DNA of 13,870 nucleotides from JABHHG01 sp964419445 (GTDB lineage: Bacteria; Fidelibacterota; Marinisomatia; SCGC-AAA003-L08; D37C17). The stretch is taken from the NCBI GenBank assembly GCA_964419445.1, contig CAYQPE010000044.1:1-13870 (forward strand), given 5' to 3'. The position numbers were made by a program, and so were the translations under genes. Under the pieces are notes generated by a model. It was not told the DNA's origin. It saw only the letters and a list, made by a program, of their open reading frames with translations, and made no database searches. Of this stretch, positions 1 to 7,569 are shown piece after piece (position 1 is the first letter of the stretch; every line of letters starts with the position of its first letter).

Positions 1-593
1 TTTCTGACTTTATTACGGAGATAAGAATTATCATTATTTGATTCATCTTCAAGCCATGTCAAATTATTTTTTTTCAGATAATGAATAATACTACTCTTAT
101 TTACTGAAAGAAGTGGTCTGAGAATTTGTCCATATGATTCTTGAATGCCCAATGAACTTACCCAATCACTATCCTTAACTTCTCTCATAATAAGAGTTTC
201 AATTTGATCATCAAGGTGATGTGCGGAGAGTATAAAATCCACATGTAGCTTCTGAATTATTTTTTTTGATATAGTATATCGCTTTTCTCTACCGACAGAT
301 TCTACATTTTTTGAATTTAAATTCTTTAAATTAATATTGAAATGATGCTGAGAATTAAGACTTTTACTCATGTTTTTGCAAAATTGACTGACTTTTATAG
401 AAGTGTCCAAAACACCATGGTTAAAATGTATTGTATAAAAATTTAAATTAAGTTTATTAAGACAGCTAAGTAATGCAATACTATCACTTCCCCCAGATAA
501 CATTAGAAGGAATGTGGATGATTGCAATGCCTTATCCCTTGATTTTATAAGGTGACTAAGTTTTTCTTTAACTATTTTATGTAATTTATCCAT
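1..593 (-). CDS. tilS: tRNA(Ile)-lysidine synthase TilS, N-terminal part (3' end beyond left edge)
   Basis: TilS ligates lysine to C34 of the AUA-reading tRNA(Ile) using ATP, so the anticodon reads AUA instead of AUG. The first 197 codons are visible. They show the whole N-type ATP pyrophosphatase signature: P-loop SGGSDS at residues 33-38, HFNHG at 56-60, an E..GREKRY stretch near 98-106, HHLDDQIET at 125-133, LRPLL near 158-162, and the closing WLEDESNND...YLRNKVR at 180-197 that is typical of TilS rather than other PP-loop enzymes. The C-terminal tRNA-binding domains lie outside the window. The ATG at 593 overlaps the end of the upstream metallo-hydrolase gene by 8 bases (ATGGATAA), which suggests translational coupling. 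Family assignment is firm. Intactness of the C-terminus cannot be judged. Confidence 0.95.
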   Translation of the reverse strand, partial: MDKLHKIVKEKLSHLIKSRDKALQSSTFLLMLSGGSDSIALLSCLNKLNLNFYTIHFNHGVLDTSIKVSQFCKNMSKSLNSQHHFNINLKNLNSKNVESVGREKRYTISKKIIQKLHVDFILSAHHLDDQIETLIMREVKDSDWVSSLGIQESYGQILRPLLSVNKSSIIHYLKKNNLTWLEDESNNDNSYLRNKVR

Positions 594-1212
594 TGTTAAA
601 GAAGGGATTGGTCTTCTTTTCTTCTCCTATAGTTGAATTTTCTCCATGGCCAGAATGAATAATGATATTTTCATCTAAACTAAAAATTTTACTATTAATA
701 GAATTTAATAAGGTATTCATATCTCCACTTGGCAAATCAGTTCGACCGATAGATCCTTTAAAAAGTGTATCTCCAGTAAAAAGGTGATTTTCAATTAAAA
801 TTGATACCCCACCAACTGTATGGCCAGGAGTTTCTAATATTCTTACTTGAGTATCTTGGAAATCTATATGATTATCCGAATCCCATTTATATTCTACTGT
901 GGGAATATCAATTTTTGGCATTCCAAACATTGAAGTATATTGATTTGCAGAATTTAACAAATCAATATCATTTATATGCAAATAAAATGGGTAATTACCA
1001 TATGATTTTAATTCTGCAACAGCCCCAATATGATCCAAATGTGCATGTGTATTTAAAATAGCAGATGGAGATAAATCGTTTGAGGTAATACATTCTATAA
1101 TACGATTAGCATCTCCACCTGGATCAATAATAAAAGAAACTGAACTATTCCAAACTACATATGCATTTTGTAAGAATGGTCCATTTACTATTTTTTCAAC
1201 GTTTAATCCTAT
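586..1212 (-). CDS. Metallo-beta-lactamase-fold hydrolase (glyoxalase II/YcbL-like), apparent ATA start
   Basis: This is a single-domain MBL-fold hydrolase of the glyoxalase II-like (YcbL/GloB) group; these usually cleave thioesters such as S-lactoylglutathione or act as persulfide dioxygenases. Numbered from an ATA codon at 1212, it has the metal motif HAHLDH (H56, H58, D60, H61), PGHT (H131), TGD (D148) followed by LF...GRTD, and a closing SGHG...T.GEE...NPF with H189. All ligands for a binuclear site are therefore present. The length, 208 residues, is normal for the group. No ATG, GTG or TTG lies between the in-frame stop at 1222-1224 and the HAHLDH motif. The first such codon, a TTG at 1038, would cut off H56 and H58. 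The reading frame and homology (VEKIVNGPFLQNAYVV, IIDPGG) continue up to the ATA, which sits 5 bases after GAGGTG. The exact substrate is unknown. Confidence 0.85.
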   Translation of the reverse strand: MGLNVEKIVNGPFLQNAYVVWNSSVSFIIDPGGDANRIIECITSNDLSPSAILNTHAHLDHIGAVAELKSYGNYPFYLHINDIDLLNSANQYTSMFGMPKIDIPTVEYKWDSDNHIDFQDTQVRILETPGHTVGGVSILIENHLFTGDTLFKGSIGRTDLPSGDMNTLLNSINSKIFSLDENIIIHSGHGENSTIGEEKKTNPFFNNG

Positions 1213-1223
1213 ATTTACACCTC
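1213..1223 (-). promoter_or_regulatory. Ribosome binding site GAGGTG and spacer before the apparent ATA start
   Basis: GAGGTG (1223-1218) lies 5 bases ahead of the ATA at 1212-1210 and overlaps the last codons and stop (TAA, 1217-1215) of the upstream GAPDH-like gene. The spacing is ideal for initiation at the ATA. Together with the lack of any other start codon in frame, it is the main support for a non-canonical start or for termination-reinitiation coupling. It is not experimental proof. Confidence 0.5.
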
Positions 1224-2282
1224 ATCGTAAAAATATGGCTTTAAGCATTGGATTTTATCTTCATATGAATGGGGATATAAGAACCATTCAGCAATTGCAA
1301 TAGAACTTAGCAATGAATTACCATCTTGTGGGGTAAAGCAAAATCCTGTAATTTCATTACCATTTCTAACATTCAATGAAGGAATTGATACTACAGTTTG
1401 ATTTAATATTCTTCCAAAATGGCCATGGTCACGTCCAAATGAGAAAACTTCGTTGGCATTTACTTTATCTGTAATTGCAATTCTATCATTAGCTTCTAAT
1501 TTTGCAATAATTTTTTGAATTGAAGTATCTCTTTTTAACTTCAAATGGAAATGAAGTATATGCATATATTGTGAGTTTACAATCATTGCAGAAGAAAATA
1601 AATTAAGATTTAAATTTAATGTATTAAACAATAATGCTGCATCTCTAGCATGATGAGTACCAAAATCGCCATCTTTGTGACTTCCAACTTGTGGGGCAGG
1701 TACAAATTTGCCAGATTGGCTCACATCATTTGATCGTCTAATTAAATTAAATCTTCCTTCTAGAAGATTGTCATCACCTTCATCTAAAGCTAATGTTTGA
1801 ACAATGGTTGAAAGATTATGTGTATTGCAAGATACAACTTGTATAAATCTATCTTCATCCTGAATTAATGCAGAATCGTTTACGCCTCTGGCATACATTT
1901 TACCAAAACCAAACTCACTACCTTGTGCCACAAAACCAGCAGTATTGTGAAGAAATTTTTCATAGTAATCAGCTTTATTTTTATGTCCTACACCTGTAGG
2001 TGTACAGTCTATAACGACTGAAGCTCTATCAATTGCCTCAGTAGTTGAAAACTCAGGTTTTAATCCAATATTGTTAAATCCATCAAATTTATCATCTTGA
2101 GTTGTGAGTCTTGCACCACGTTTAATCAAGTTTCTAACTTTAGATCTATCAGTGGTTAATGGTGAATTTTTGTGAAATGTTACTTCATCAATTCCTAAAT
2201 CATTTTTGAAATCGCAAAGTAAACCTATTAATGGTTCTCCAATTGTACCTGTACCTACTACGTGAACAATTTTTCTAGACAT
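1215..2282 (-). CDS. Archaeal-type (type II) glyceraldehyde-3-phosphate dehydrogenase homologue
   Basis: The 355-residue protein matches the architecture of archaeal type II GAPDH, which oxidises glyceraldehyde 3-phosphate to 1,3-bisphosphoglycerate with NAD(P)+. Visible landmarks in order: Rossmann loop GTGTIG at 10-15; an HKNSP...RGARL stretch (36-59) resembling the archaeal K(T/N)SP...RG segment; DCTPTGVGHKNK at 92-103; VVSCNTHNLSTI at 149-160 with the presumed catalytic Cys152; and VGSHKDGDFGTHHARD at 199-214, corresponding to the archaeal VPSHH.KDV region. A later histidine-rich MHILHFH segment also matches. It is not the usual bacterial GapA. Divergence around the nucleotide and phosphate sites leaves real substrate and coenzyme uncertain. 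The ATG at 2282 has GGGAGA about 11 bases upstream. The gene follows a 76-base gap, the largest in the run, so its own promoter is possible although no clear -35/-10 pair was found there. Family confident, function inferred. Confidence 0.75.
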   Translation of the reverse strand: MSRKIVHVVGTGTIGEPLIGLLCDFKNDLGIDEVTFHKNSPLTTDRSKVRNLIKRGARLTTQDDKFDGFNNIGLKPEFSTTEAIDRASVVIDCTPTGVGHKNKADYYEKFLHNTAGFVAQGSEFGFGKMYARGVNDSALIQDEDRFIQVVSCNTHNLSTIVQTLALDEGDDNLLEGRFNLIRRSNDVSQSGKFVPAPQVGSHKDGDFGTHHARDAALLFNTLNLNLNLFSSAMIVNSQYMHILHFHLKLKRDTSIQKIIAKLEANDRIAITDKVNANEVFSFGRDHGHFGRILNQTVVSIPSLNVRNGNEITGFCFTPQDGNSLLSSIAIAEWFLYPHSYEDKIQCLKPYFYDEV

Positions 2283-2358
2283 GATAAAAATAATCTCCCA
2301 ATATATTGAATTTGATGGTTATTTAGACTACAAATTTAAGAATGTGTAGATATGATAA

Positions 2359-3480
2359 TTAAAGATTATAATCTACATTTTTTATTAAATAATTCTTTAA
2401 GGATTCCATTCCATGATTTTTAAAATGAGAATATTGCCAATCACCTTCTGTCCCTTTTTCAAGAATATTATTTATGATTTCAACTATATGACTCGTATTA
2501 AAGTGATGTAATGCATCATTGCAATACTCAATCATTTGATCTATTGCATCTTTTAATGTATGAACAGAATTATCTTCAAAATTTTCTATTTTTGCATCAA
2601 AATTAAATCTTGATGCTTTCCACAGTGAATCATTTAATAATTCTTCTGAATACTTTTCATTCAGAACATTATTTTGCAAGTCTTCATAAGACTGAAAAAC
2701 TAATGCTTGTGCCAATGCGATAAACATTTCTGTATTTTTTAAACTACGTTGGGCATCTAACATTCTAAATTCAATAGTACCGTAGTCCATATGAGGTCTT
2801 AGTTTCCACCATATTTGTCGAGATTTTTCAATAGATTCTAATTTCTTATACCTATTTACTAAATCATCATAAGATTTAAATGAATTAAAAAATGGTGGAA
2901 TATTTGTACGAGGGAATGCCCCAAATTGCATGGTACGAGCGGATTTGAAGTGAGTATATTCACCTGCATAAAATGGAGAATTACAACTTAAAGCTAAAAG
3001 CGGTGCAATCCACCGTCGAAGAGAATTAGTAATTTTTATTGCAGACTCTGCATCAGGAACTGCAATATGTATATGCGTTGCAAAGGTAATATTTCGCTCT
3101 GCATAATAATGTAATTGGTCCGAAACCCAATTATAAGAATCATTACTTACAAAGGATTGATCTAGGGGAAGTGCTGTAGGATGTGTACCCCCCATACCAA
3201 TGGAAAAACCAAATTTCTCACCCAGTTTTTTTGTATATGTTCTTAGTTTAGAAAGCTCATCAATTGCATGATTTACAGAATTACAAACGGGAGTGTTAAT
3301 TTCAATTTCTGAGAGAATTAACTCGTAGCTAAATCGCTGTTTAAATTCATCACTAACCCCGTTCATTATTTCGTTTGCTTTATCAATTAAATCACCCGTT
3401 TCAGGATGACAAATCATTAGCTCTTCTTCTACACCTATTGTAAATGGGTGAGTGTGATTGAATATTTTCTCTGAATTCAT
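2359..3480 (-). CDS. ybdK: YbdK-type carboxylate-amine ligase (GCS2 family)
   Basis: This is a 373-residue member of the glutamate-cysteine ligase type 2 superfamily, close to E. coli YbdK, which has weak gamma-glutamyl-cysteine ligase activity in vitro. These enzymes couple ATP hydrolysis to amide formation between a carboxylate and an amine. Visible family motifs: TIGVEEELM at 14-22 (metal/ATP glutamates), SEIEINTP at 57-64, GMGGTHP at 95-101, THIHIAVP at 135-142, SCNSPF at 165-170, and LRPHMDYGTIEFRMLDAQRS at 227-246. Length is normal and no key motif is missing. The ATG at 3480 lies 4 bases past the stop of the mutase gene, with no Shine-Dalgarno, so it probably depends on coupled translation. 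The physiological substrate is unknown; neighbours do not identify it. Being next to a mutase gene is not evidence of a shared pathway. Confidence 0.85.
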   Translation of the reverse strand: MNSEKIFNHTHPFTIGVEEELMICHPETGDLIDKANEIMNGVSDEFKQRFSYELILSEIEINTPVCNSVNHAIDELSKLRTYTKKLGEKFGFSIGMGGTHPTALPLDQSFVSNDSYNWVSDQLHYYAERNITFATHIHIAVPDAESAIKITNSLRRWIAPLLALSCNSPFYAGEYTHFKSARTMQFGAFPRTNIPPFFNSFKSYDDLVNRYKKLESIEKSRQIWWKLRPHMDYGTIEFRMLDAQRSLKNTEMFIALAQALVFQSYEDLQNNVLNEKYSEELLNDSLWKASRFNFDAKIENFEDNSVHTLKDAIDQMIEYCNDALHHFNTSHIVEIINNILEKGTEGDWQYSHFKNHGMESLKNYLIKNVDYNL

Positions 3481-3484
3481 TTAT

Positions 3485-5131
3485 CTATAAAACAGCAGTT
3501 TCTTCCCATTCACCAAAAACCACCTTCATGGCATCAACGATTTCACCCATTGTAGCATCAGCTTTTGCAGCCTCAATAAATAAAGGAATTAGATTTTCTC
3601 GATTTTTTGATGCCTCAGTTATTTTTTCTAGAGCAGCTTGAGTATTTACCCCATTCCTATTTGCTTTTAGATCACCCAGTCTCTGAATTTGCTCTCTTTG
3701 CACTTCTTTACTAATTTCTAAAATTGGGATTTCAATTTCTTCATTTTCTTTTACAAATTCATTTACACCAACAATTATTCGCTGTTTATTTTCTACTTTA
3801 TGTTGATATTCAGAAGATGCCTCTGCTATCTCACGTTGGAAGTACCCCATTTCAATTGCAGGGATAACTCCACCTAATTCATCAATTTTCTCAAAATATC
3901 GTTCAGCAGCTTCTTCTAATTGATCAGTTAAAGATTCAACATACCACGAACCACCTAAAGGATCAACTACATTGGTAGTGCCCGTTTCAAAGGCAATAAG
4001 TTGCTGAGTTCTCAATGCAATTTCTGCTGCTTTTTCTGAAGGGAGAGCTAAAGTTTCATCCATTGAATTTGTATGTAATGATTGCGTACCTCCCATTACT
4101 GCTGCCAACGCTTGGAATCCAGTTCTTGCAATATTAATTTCAGGTTGTTGTGCAGTTAAAGAAAAGCCAGCTGTCTGAGTATGAAATCTCAACTTCCATG
4201 ATCGTGGATTTTTAGCACCATATTTATTTTTCATACGCTTTGCCCAAATTCTACGGGCTGCTCTAAACTTTGCTACCTCTTCGAAAAAATCTAAATGTGA
4301 ATTAAAAAAGAATGAAAGCCGTGGAGCGAAATCATCAACGTCAAGCCCCACTTCCATTCCATGTTCAACATAAGCAAATCCATCTGCCAAAGTAAATGCT
4401 AATTCTTGAACAGCCGTAGATCCAGCTTCACGGATATGATAACCACTCACTGAAATTGTATTGTATTTAGGCATTTTTTCTGTACAGAACTGCATCATAT
4501 CTGTAATAATTCGCATGGATTCTTTAGGCGGATAAATCCATTCTTTTTGAGCAATAAACTCTTTTAATATATCATTTTGAAGCGTACCATTAAGCTTCGA
4601 TATATCAGCCCCTTGTTTTTCAGCGACTGCAACATAAAATGCAAATATAATGGCTGCTGGGCCATTAATTGTCATAGATACACTTACATCAGCAAGATTG
4701 ATTCCATCAAATAATCGTTCCATATCTTGCATTGAACTTATGGATACACCACAATGACCAACTTCCCCATCTGCTAAGGAATGGTCAGCATCATAACCCA
4801 TCAGTGTTGGCATATCAAATGCAACAGAAAGACCAGTTTGTCCTCGTTCTAGTAAAAATTTGAATCTCTCATTTGTCTCGTTAGGTGAACCAAATCCAGC
4901 AAACTGTCGCATTGTCCACAAACGTCCTCTGTATAGATTTGGATGTATCCCACGAGTATATGGAAATTGACCAGGAAAATTTAATTTTTCTGTATAGTTA
5001 TCGTCATTCGCATCTGGATAATAAAGCAAATCCACTTTTTCACCAGAAACTGTATCAAAATTGTAATTTCTTTCAGATGATTTACTTACTTCATCTTGCC
5101 AATTTTTCTTCGCTTTTTTTAAATCACTCAT
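3485..5131 (-). CDS. mcmA1: Methylmalonyl-CoA mutase, catalytic (large) subunit of split type
   Basis: It interconverts (R)-methylmalonyl-CoA and succinyl-CoA by a radical mechanism with adenosylcobalamin, linking propionyl-CoA to the TCA cycle. The 548 residues cover the TIM-barrel substrate domain only: PYTRGIHPNLYRGRLWTMRQ at 57-76 with Y67 at the position of the substrate-contacting tyrosine, GQTGLSVAFDMPTLMGYD near 97-114, SMTINGPAA near 152-160, GTLQNDILKEF at 182-192, SMRI with R207, SGYHIREAG with H232 at the catalytic histidine position, MDVDDFAPRLSFFF-like sequence, and GGTQSLHTNSMDE further on. There is no DxHxxG cobalamin-binding domain, so a separate small subunit must be encoded elsewhere. 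The tyrosine and overall sequence favour methylmalonyl-CoA mutase over isobutyryl- or 2-hydroxyisobutyryl-CoA mutases. The ATG overlaps the dxs stop by 8 bases and has an exceptionally strong Shine-Dalgarno. Confidence 0.92.
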   Translation of the reverse strand: MSDLKKAKKNWQDEVSKSSERNYNFDTVSGEKVDLLYYPDANDDNYTEKLNFPGQFPYTRGIHPNLYRGRLWTMRQFAGFGSPNETNERFKFLLERGQTGLSVAFDMPTLMGYDADHSLADGEVGHCGVSISSMQDMERLFDGINLADVSVSMTINGPAAIIFAFYVAVAEKQGADISKLNGTLQNDILKEFIAQKEWIYPPKESMRIITDMMQFCTEKMPKYNTISVSGYHIREAGSTAVQELAFTLADGFAYVEHGMEVGLDVDDFAPRLSFFFNSHLDFFEEVAKFRAARRIWAKRMKNKYGAKNPRSWKLRFHTQTAGFSLTAQQPEINIARTGFQALAAVMGGTQSLHTNSMDETLALPSEKAAEIALRTQQLIAFETGTTNVVDPLGGSWYVESLTDQLEEAAERYFEKIDELGGVIPAIEMGYFQREIAEASSEYQHKVENKQRIIVGVNEFVKENEEIEIPILEISKEVQREQIQRLGDLKANRNGVNTQAALEKITEASKNRENLIPLFIEAAKADATMGEIVDAMKVVFGEWEETAVL

Positions 5132-6998
5132 TATGCCTCCCCTCCCCTTTCATTTCATTAATTAACTGCACGATACCCTGTGCGTTTAATGAAAGTGAAT
5201 CTAATAATTCAGATCGTGTTCCATGTTCTATATAATTATCAGGAATGCCCATACAATTTATATCTGTTTTAACTTGGTTTCTATTTAGATATTCTAAAAT
5301 ACCTGCTCCAAATCCACCTGCAAGACAACCTTCTTCAATAGTGATAAGATGGGTATGAGTTTTGGTAATTTCAAGAAGCATTTTTTCATCAAATGGCTTT
5401 ATAAATCTAGCGTTTATAAGTGTGGGTTTAAACCCAATTTGATTTGAAATCTCCTCTATTGAATCTTGAGTCATTCCAACCATGCTACCAGTAGCAATGA
5501 TGGCTACATTTTCACCTTGATTTAATTGCTCCCAAGTGCCAATTTCTAATTTGTTAGGATTTAAATTCAAATCAAATTTTCGTGAAGATCCTTTGGGATA
5601 TCGAATCGAAAATGATTTATTGTTTTGTGTAGCTGTAAATAGCAAATCACGAAGCTCATTACCATCTTTAGGTGCGGAAATTACCATATCAGGAAGCATT
5701 CTTAGCATGGGGATATCAAATACGCCATGATGAGTTGGGCCATCAGGTCCAACCAACCCTGCCCTATCCATACAATATATAATAGGGAGGTTTTGTAATA
5801 ATCCATCATGGAAAATGCAGTCAAACGCACGTTGCATAAATGTAGAATATATAGCAACTATAGGTTTCTTTCCAGAAGCAGCTAAACCAGATGCATAGGT
5901 AACTGCATGCTCTTCTGCAATTCCCACGTCAATATAACGGTCCGGAAACTGCTTTGTAAATGGAGTCATTCCTGTTCCTATTTCCATGGCAGCAGTAACG
6001 CATTCAATTTCAGAGTCATCTTTTGCAAGTTGAGCAATAGATTCTCCAAATGCTTGTGAGTAATTTATTGCGTCAGGTTTGTTATTACTGGAAGTTGATT
6101 TTCCAGACATACTATAAAATTTTACTGAATCTGATTCAGCATTCTCAGAGCCTTTTCCTTTTTTAGTATATACATGTACTAATACAGGAGTATTCATGGT
6201 TTTTACAGATTCAAAAGTTCTAATCAATTCATCCATATCATGGCCATCAACAGGTCCAATATAGCGAAGCCCAAATTCTTCAAAAAGTGCACCAGGAGTT
6301 AAAAATCCTTTAATACCCTCTTCGGTTTTGCGTAAAAATTTTCTCACAATAGAAGACAAAGGCATCTTTCCAGAAATATCCCAAATATCATTTCTTATTT
6401 GGTTATATGTAGGATTTGTAATAACTCTGTTTAAGTATTTCGATAATGCACCTACACTTTCAGAAATAGACATTGAATTATCATTTAGTACAATGGTCAT
6501 TTGGGTACGATGGAATCCTAAATTATTAATTCCCTCATATGCCAATCCACCTGTCATTGCCCCATCACCAATAATGGCAACTACCTGATCATCCCTTTTT
6601 TGTTTGTCGCGTGCATGCGCAAAGCCAAGTGCGGCCGAAATGGATGTACTTGCATGTCCAGCACCTACAATATCATGTTCACTTTCTGAGCGTTTTAAAA
6701 AACCACTAATTCCATCTTTTTGACGTAATGTATGGAAGGAATCTCGTCGGCCAGTTATAATTTTATGTGCATATGCTTGATGCCCAACATCCCAAATAAT
6801 TTTATCATCAGGAGAATTATAAACATAATGTAATGCCAATGTTAAATCAACAACGCCTAAAGGTGAAGAATAATGCCCACCAACATCTTCAACTACAGAT
6901 TTAATTTTATCACTGACCTCAACTGATAATTGGTTTAAAGCTGTTGTATTTAGTGCTTTAATATCTTTTGGAGAATTTATTTTAGATAGTATTGACAT
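5124..6998 (-). CDS. dxs: 1-deoxy-D-xylulose-5-phosphate synthase
   Basis: DXS condenses pyruvate with glyceraldehyde 3-phosphate using thiamine diphosphate, the first step of the MEP isoprenoid pathway; its product also feeds thiamine synthesis. At 624 residues it is full length. Visible: SSPLGVVDLT near 44-53, DVGHQAYAHKI at 70-80, GHASTSIS at 114-121, the TDP motif GDGAMTGG (144-151) running to LNDNSMSIS (171-179), and YIGPVDGHD near 246-254. In the second domain are GIAEEHAV at 359-366, carrying the catalytic glutamate, and DRAGLVGPDGPTHHG at 411-425. The ATG at 6998 lies 17 bases inside the end of pdxT and is preceded by CTTCTC, not by a Shine-Dalgarno, so translation is probably coupled. 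Its 3' end carries the mutase ribosome binding site. With ispH four genes upstream it supplies both ends of the MEP pathway in one run. Confidence 0.97.
   Translation of the reverse strand: MSILSKINSPKDIKALNTTALNQLSVEVSDKIKSVVEDVGGHYSSPLGVVDLTLALHYVYNSPDDKIIWDVGHQAYAHKIITGRRDSFHTLRQKDGISGFLKRSESEHDIVGAGHASTSISAALGFAHARDKQKRDDQVVAIIGDGAMTGGLAYEGINNLGFHRTQMTIVLNDNSMSISESVGALSKYLNRVITNPTYNQIRNDIWDISGKMPLSSIVRKFLRKTEEGIKGFLTPGALFEEFGLRYIGPVDGHDMDELIRTFESVKTMNTPVLVHVYTKKGKGSENAESDSVKFYSMSGKSTSSNNKPDAINYSQAFGESIAQLAKDDSEIECVTAAMEIGTGMTPFTKQFPDRYIDVGIAEEHAVTYASGLAASGKKPIVAIYSTFMQRAFDCIFHDGLLQNLPIIYCMDRAGLVGPDGPTHHGVFDIPMLRMLPDMVISAPKDGNELRDLLFTATQNNKSFSIRYPKGSSRKFDLNLNPNKLEIGTWEQLNQGENVAIIATGSMVGMTQDSIEEISNQIGFKPTLINARFIKPFDEKMLLEITKTHTHLITIEEGCLAGGFGAGILEYLNRNQVKTDINCMGIPDNYIEHGTRSELLDSLSLNAQGIVQLINEMKGEGRHNE
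5136..5147 (-). promoter_or_regulatory. Extended Shine-Dalgarno GGGGAGGGGAGG for the mutase gene
   Basis: On the minus strand GGGGAGGGGAGG ends 4 bases before the mutase ATG and gives two overlapping GGGGAGG registers. It lies inside the 3' end of dxs, where it encodes G-E-G-R. It contrasts with several genes in the run that have little or no Shine-Dalgarno, and it suggests that the mutase is translated strongly and independently. Confidence 0.7.
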
Positions 6999-7569
6999 GA
7001 GAAGTAGAATTTATTTTGCTTAAAAAATATTGATGTACGCGTGAATCATTTCCAAATTCGGGGTGAAATGATGTTGCCATATGAAATCCATCAGATAAAT
7101 AAATAACTTCATCATTCAATTTACCGTGGATAATTAAATCTTCATTAAATGTTTGGACTTTAGGTGCACGTATAAAGGTAGCTTGAAATTCAATAGGTTC
7201 ATCTATATCAAGGGTAACCGTTTGTGTAAATGAATATACTTGCCTTCCCCAACCATTGCGACTGACTTCGAAATCTAAAATCCCAAGTGGCGATACATTT
7301 TTTGTTTTAGGTGAATTTGATAACATAATCATACCTGCACAAGTACCTAAAATTGGTTTTTCTTTAGAGAATGCTATTATAGCATCTCTTAATTGATGCT
7401 CATCAATCAGTTTTGTTATGGTTGTAGATTCGCCACCAGGAATTATAAGTGCATCACAATCATGTAAATCTGATTCATACTTAACAAAATTTGAATTTAC
7501 ATTAAGTGAATCCAAAACCTTTTTATGCATGGCAAAATTACCTTGTAAAGCAAGGATTCCGATTAACAC
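6982..7569 (-). CDS. pdxT: Pyridoxal 5'-phosphate synthase glutaminase subunit PdxT
   Basis: PdxT hydrolyses glutamine and channels ammonia to PdxS within a 12:12 complex. The 195-residue class I glutamine amidotransferase has a complete triad: nucleophile C77 in GTCAGM (75-80), with H169 and E171 in SFHPE (167-171). It also has LALQG at 6-10, PGGEST at 44-49, RNGWGRQ at 104-110 and IRAP at 133-136, all characteristic of PdxT rather than HisH. The start is GTG at 7569; the TAG of pdxS and this GTG share one base (TAGTG), a tight coupling fitting the stoichiometric complex. The 3' end overlaps dxs by 17 bases. Confidence 0.97.
   Translation of the reverse strand: MLIGILALQGNFAMHKKVLDSLNVNSNFVKYESDLHDCDALIIPGGESTTITKLIDEHQLRDAIIAFSKEKPILGTCAGMIMLSNSPKTKNVSPLGILDFEVSRNGWGRQVYSFTQTVTLDIDEPIEFQATFIRAPKVQTFNEDLIIHGKLNDEVIYLSDGFHMATSFHPEFGNDSRVHQYFLSKINSTSHVNTI

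Noticed and set aside
586..1038. A 150-residue metallo-hydrolase reading starting at the TTG at 1038
   Set aside because: It begins inside HAHLDH and lacks two metal-ligand histidines; clear homology continues upstream in the same frame to the ATA at 1212.
1198..1230. A programmed frameshift fusing the GAPDH-like protein to the metallo-hydrolase
   Set aside because: A -1 shift at the GAG-GTG-TAA end would join the frames, but there is no slippery heptamer or obvious stimulatory hairpin, both proteins are full length alone, and a good Shine-Dalgarno explains separate initiation.
3485..5131. Isobutyryl-CoA or 2-hydroxyisobutyryl-CoA mutase instead of methylmalonyl-CoA mutase
   Set aside because: Tyrosine at position 67 and the SMRI and SGYHIREAGS context match split methylmalonyl-CoA mutases better, although only a phylogeny would exclude the alternatives fully.
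4885..5235. A 116-codon plus-strand open frame across the dxs/mutase junction
   Set aside because: It is antisense to two confident enzymes, has no recognisable domain, and is explained by low-stop antisense frames.
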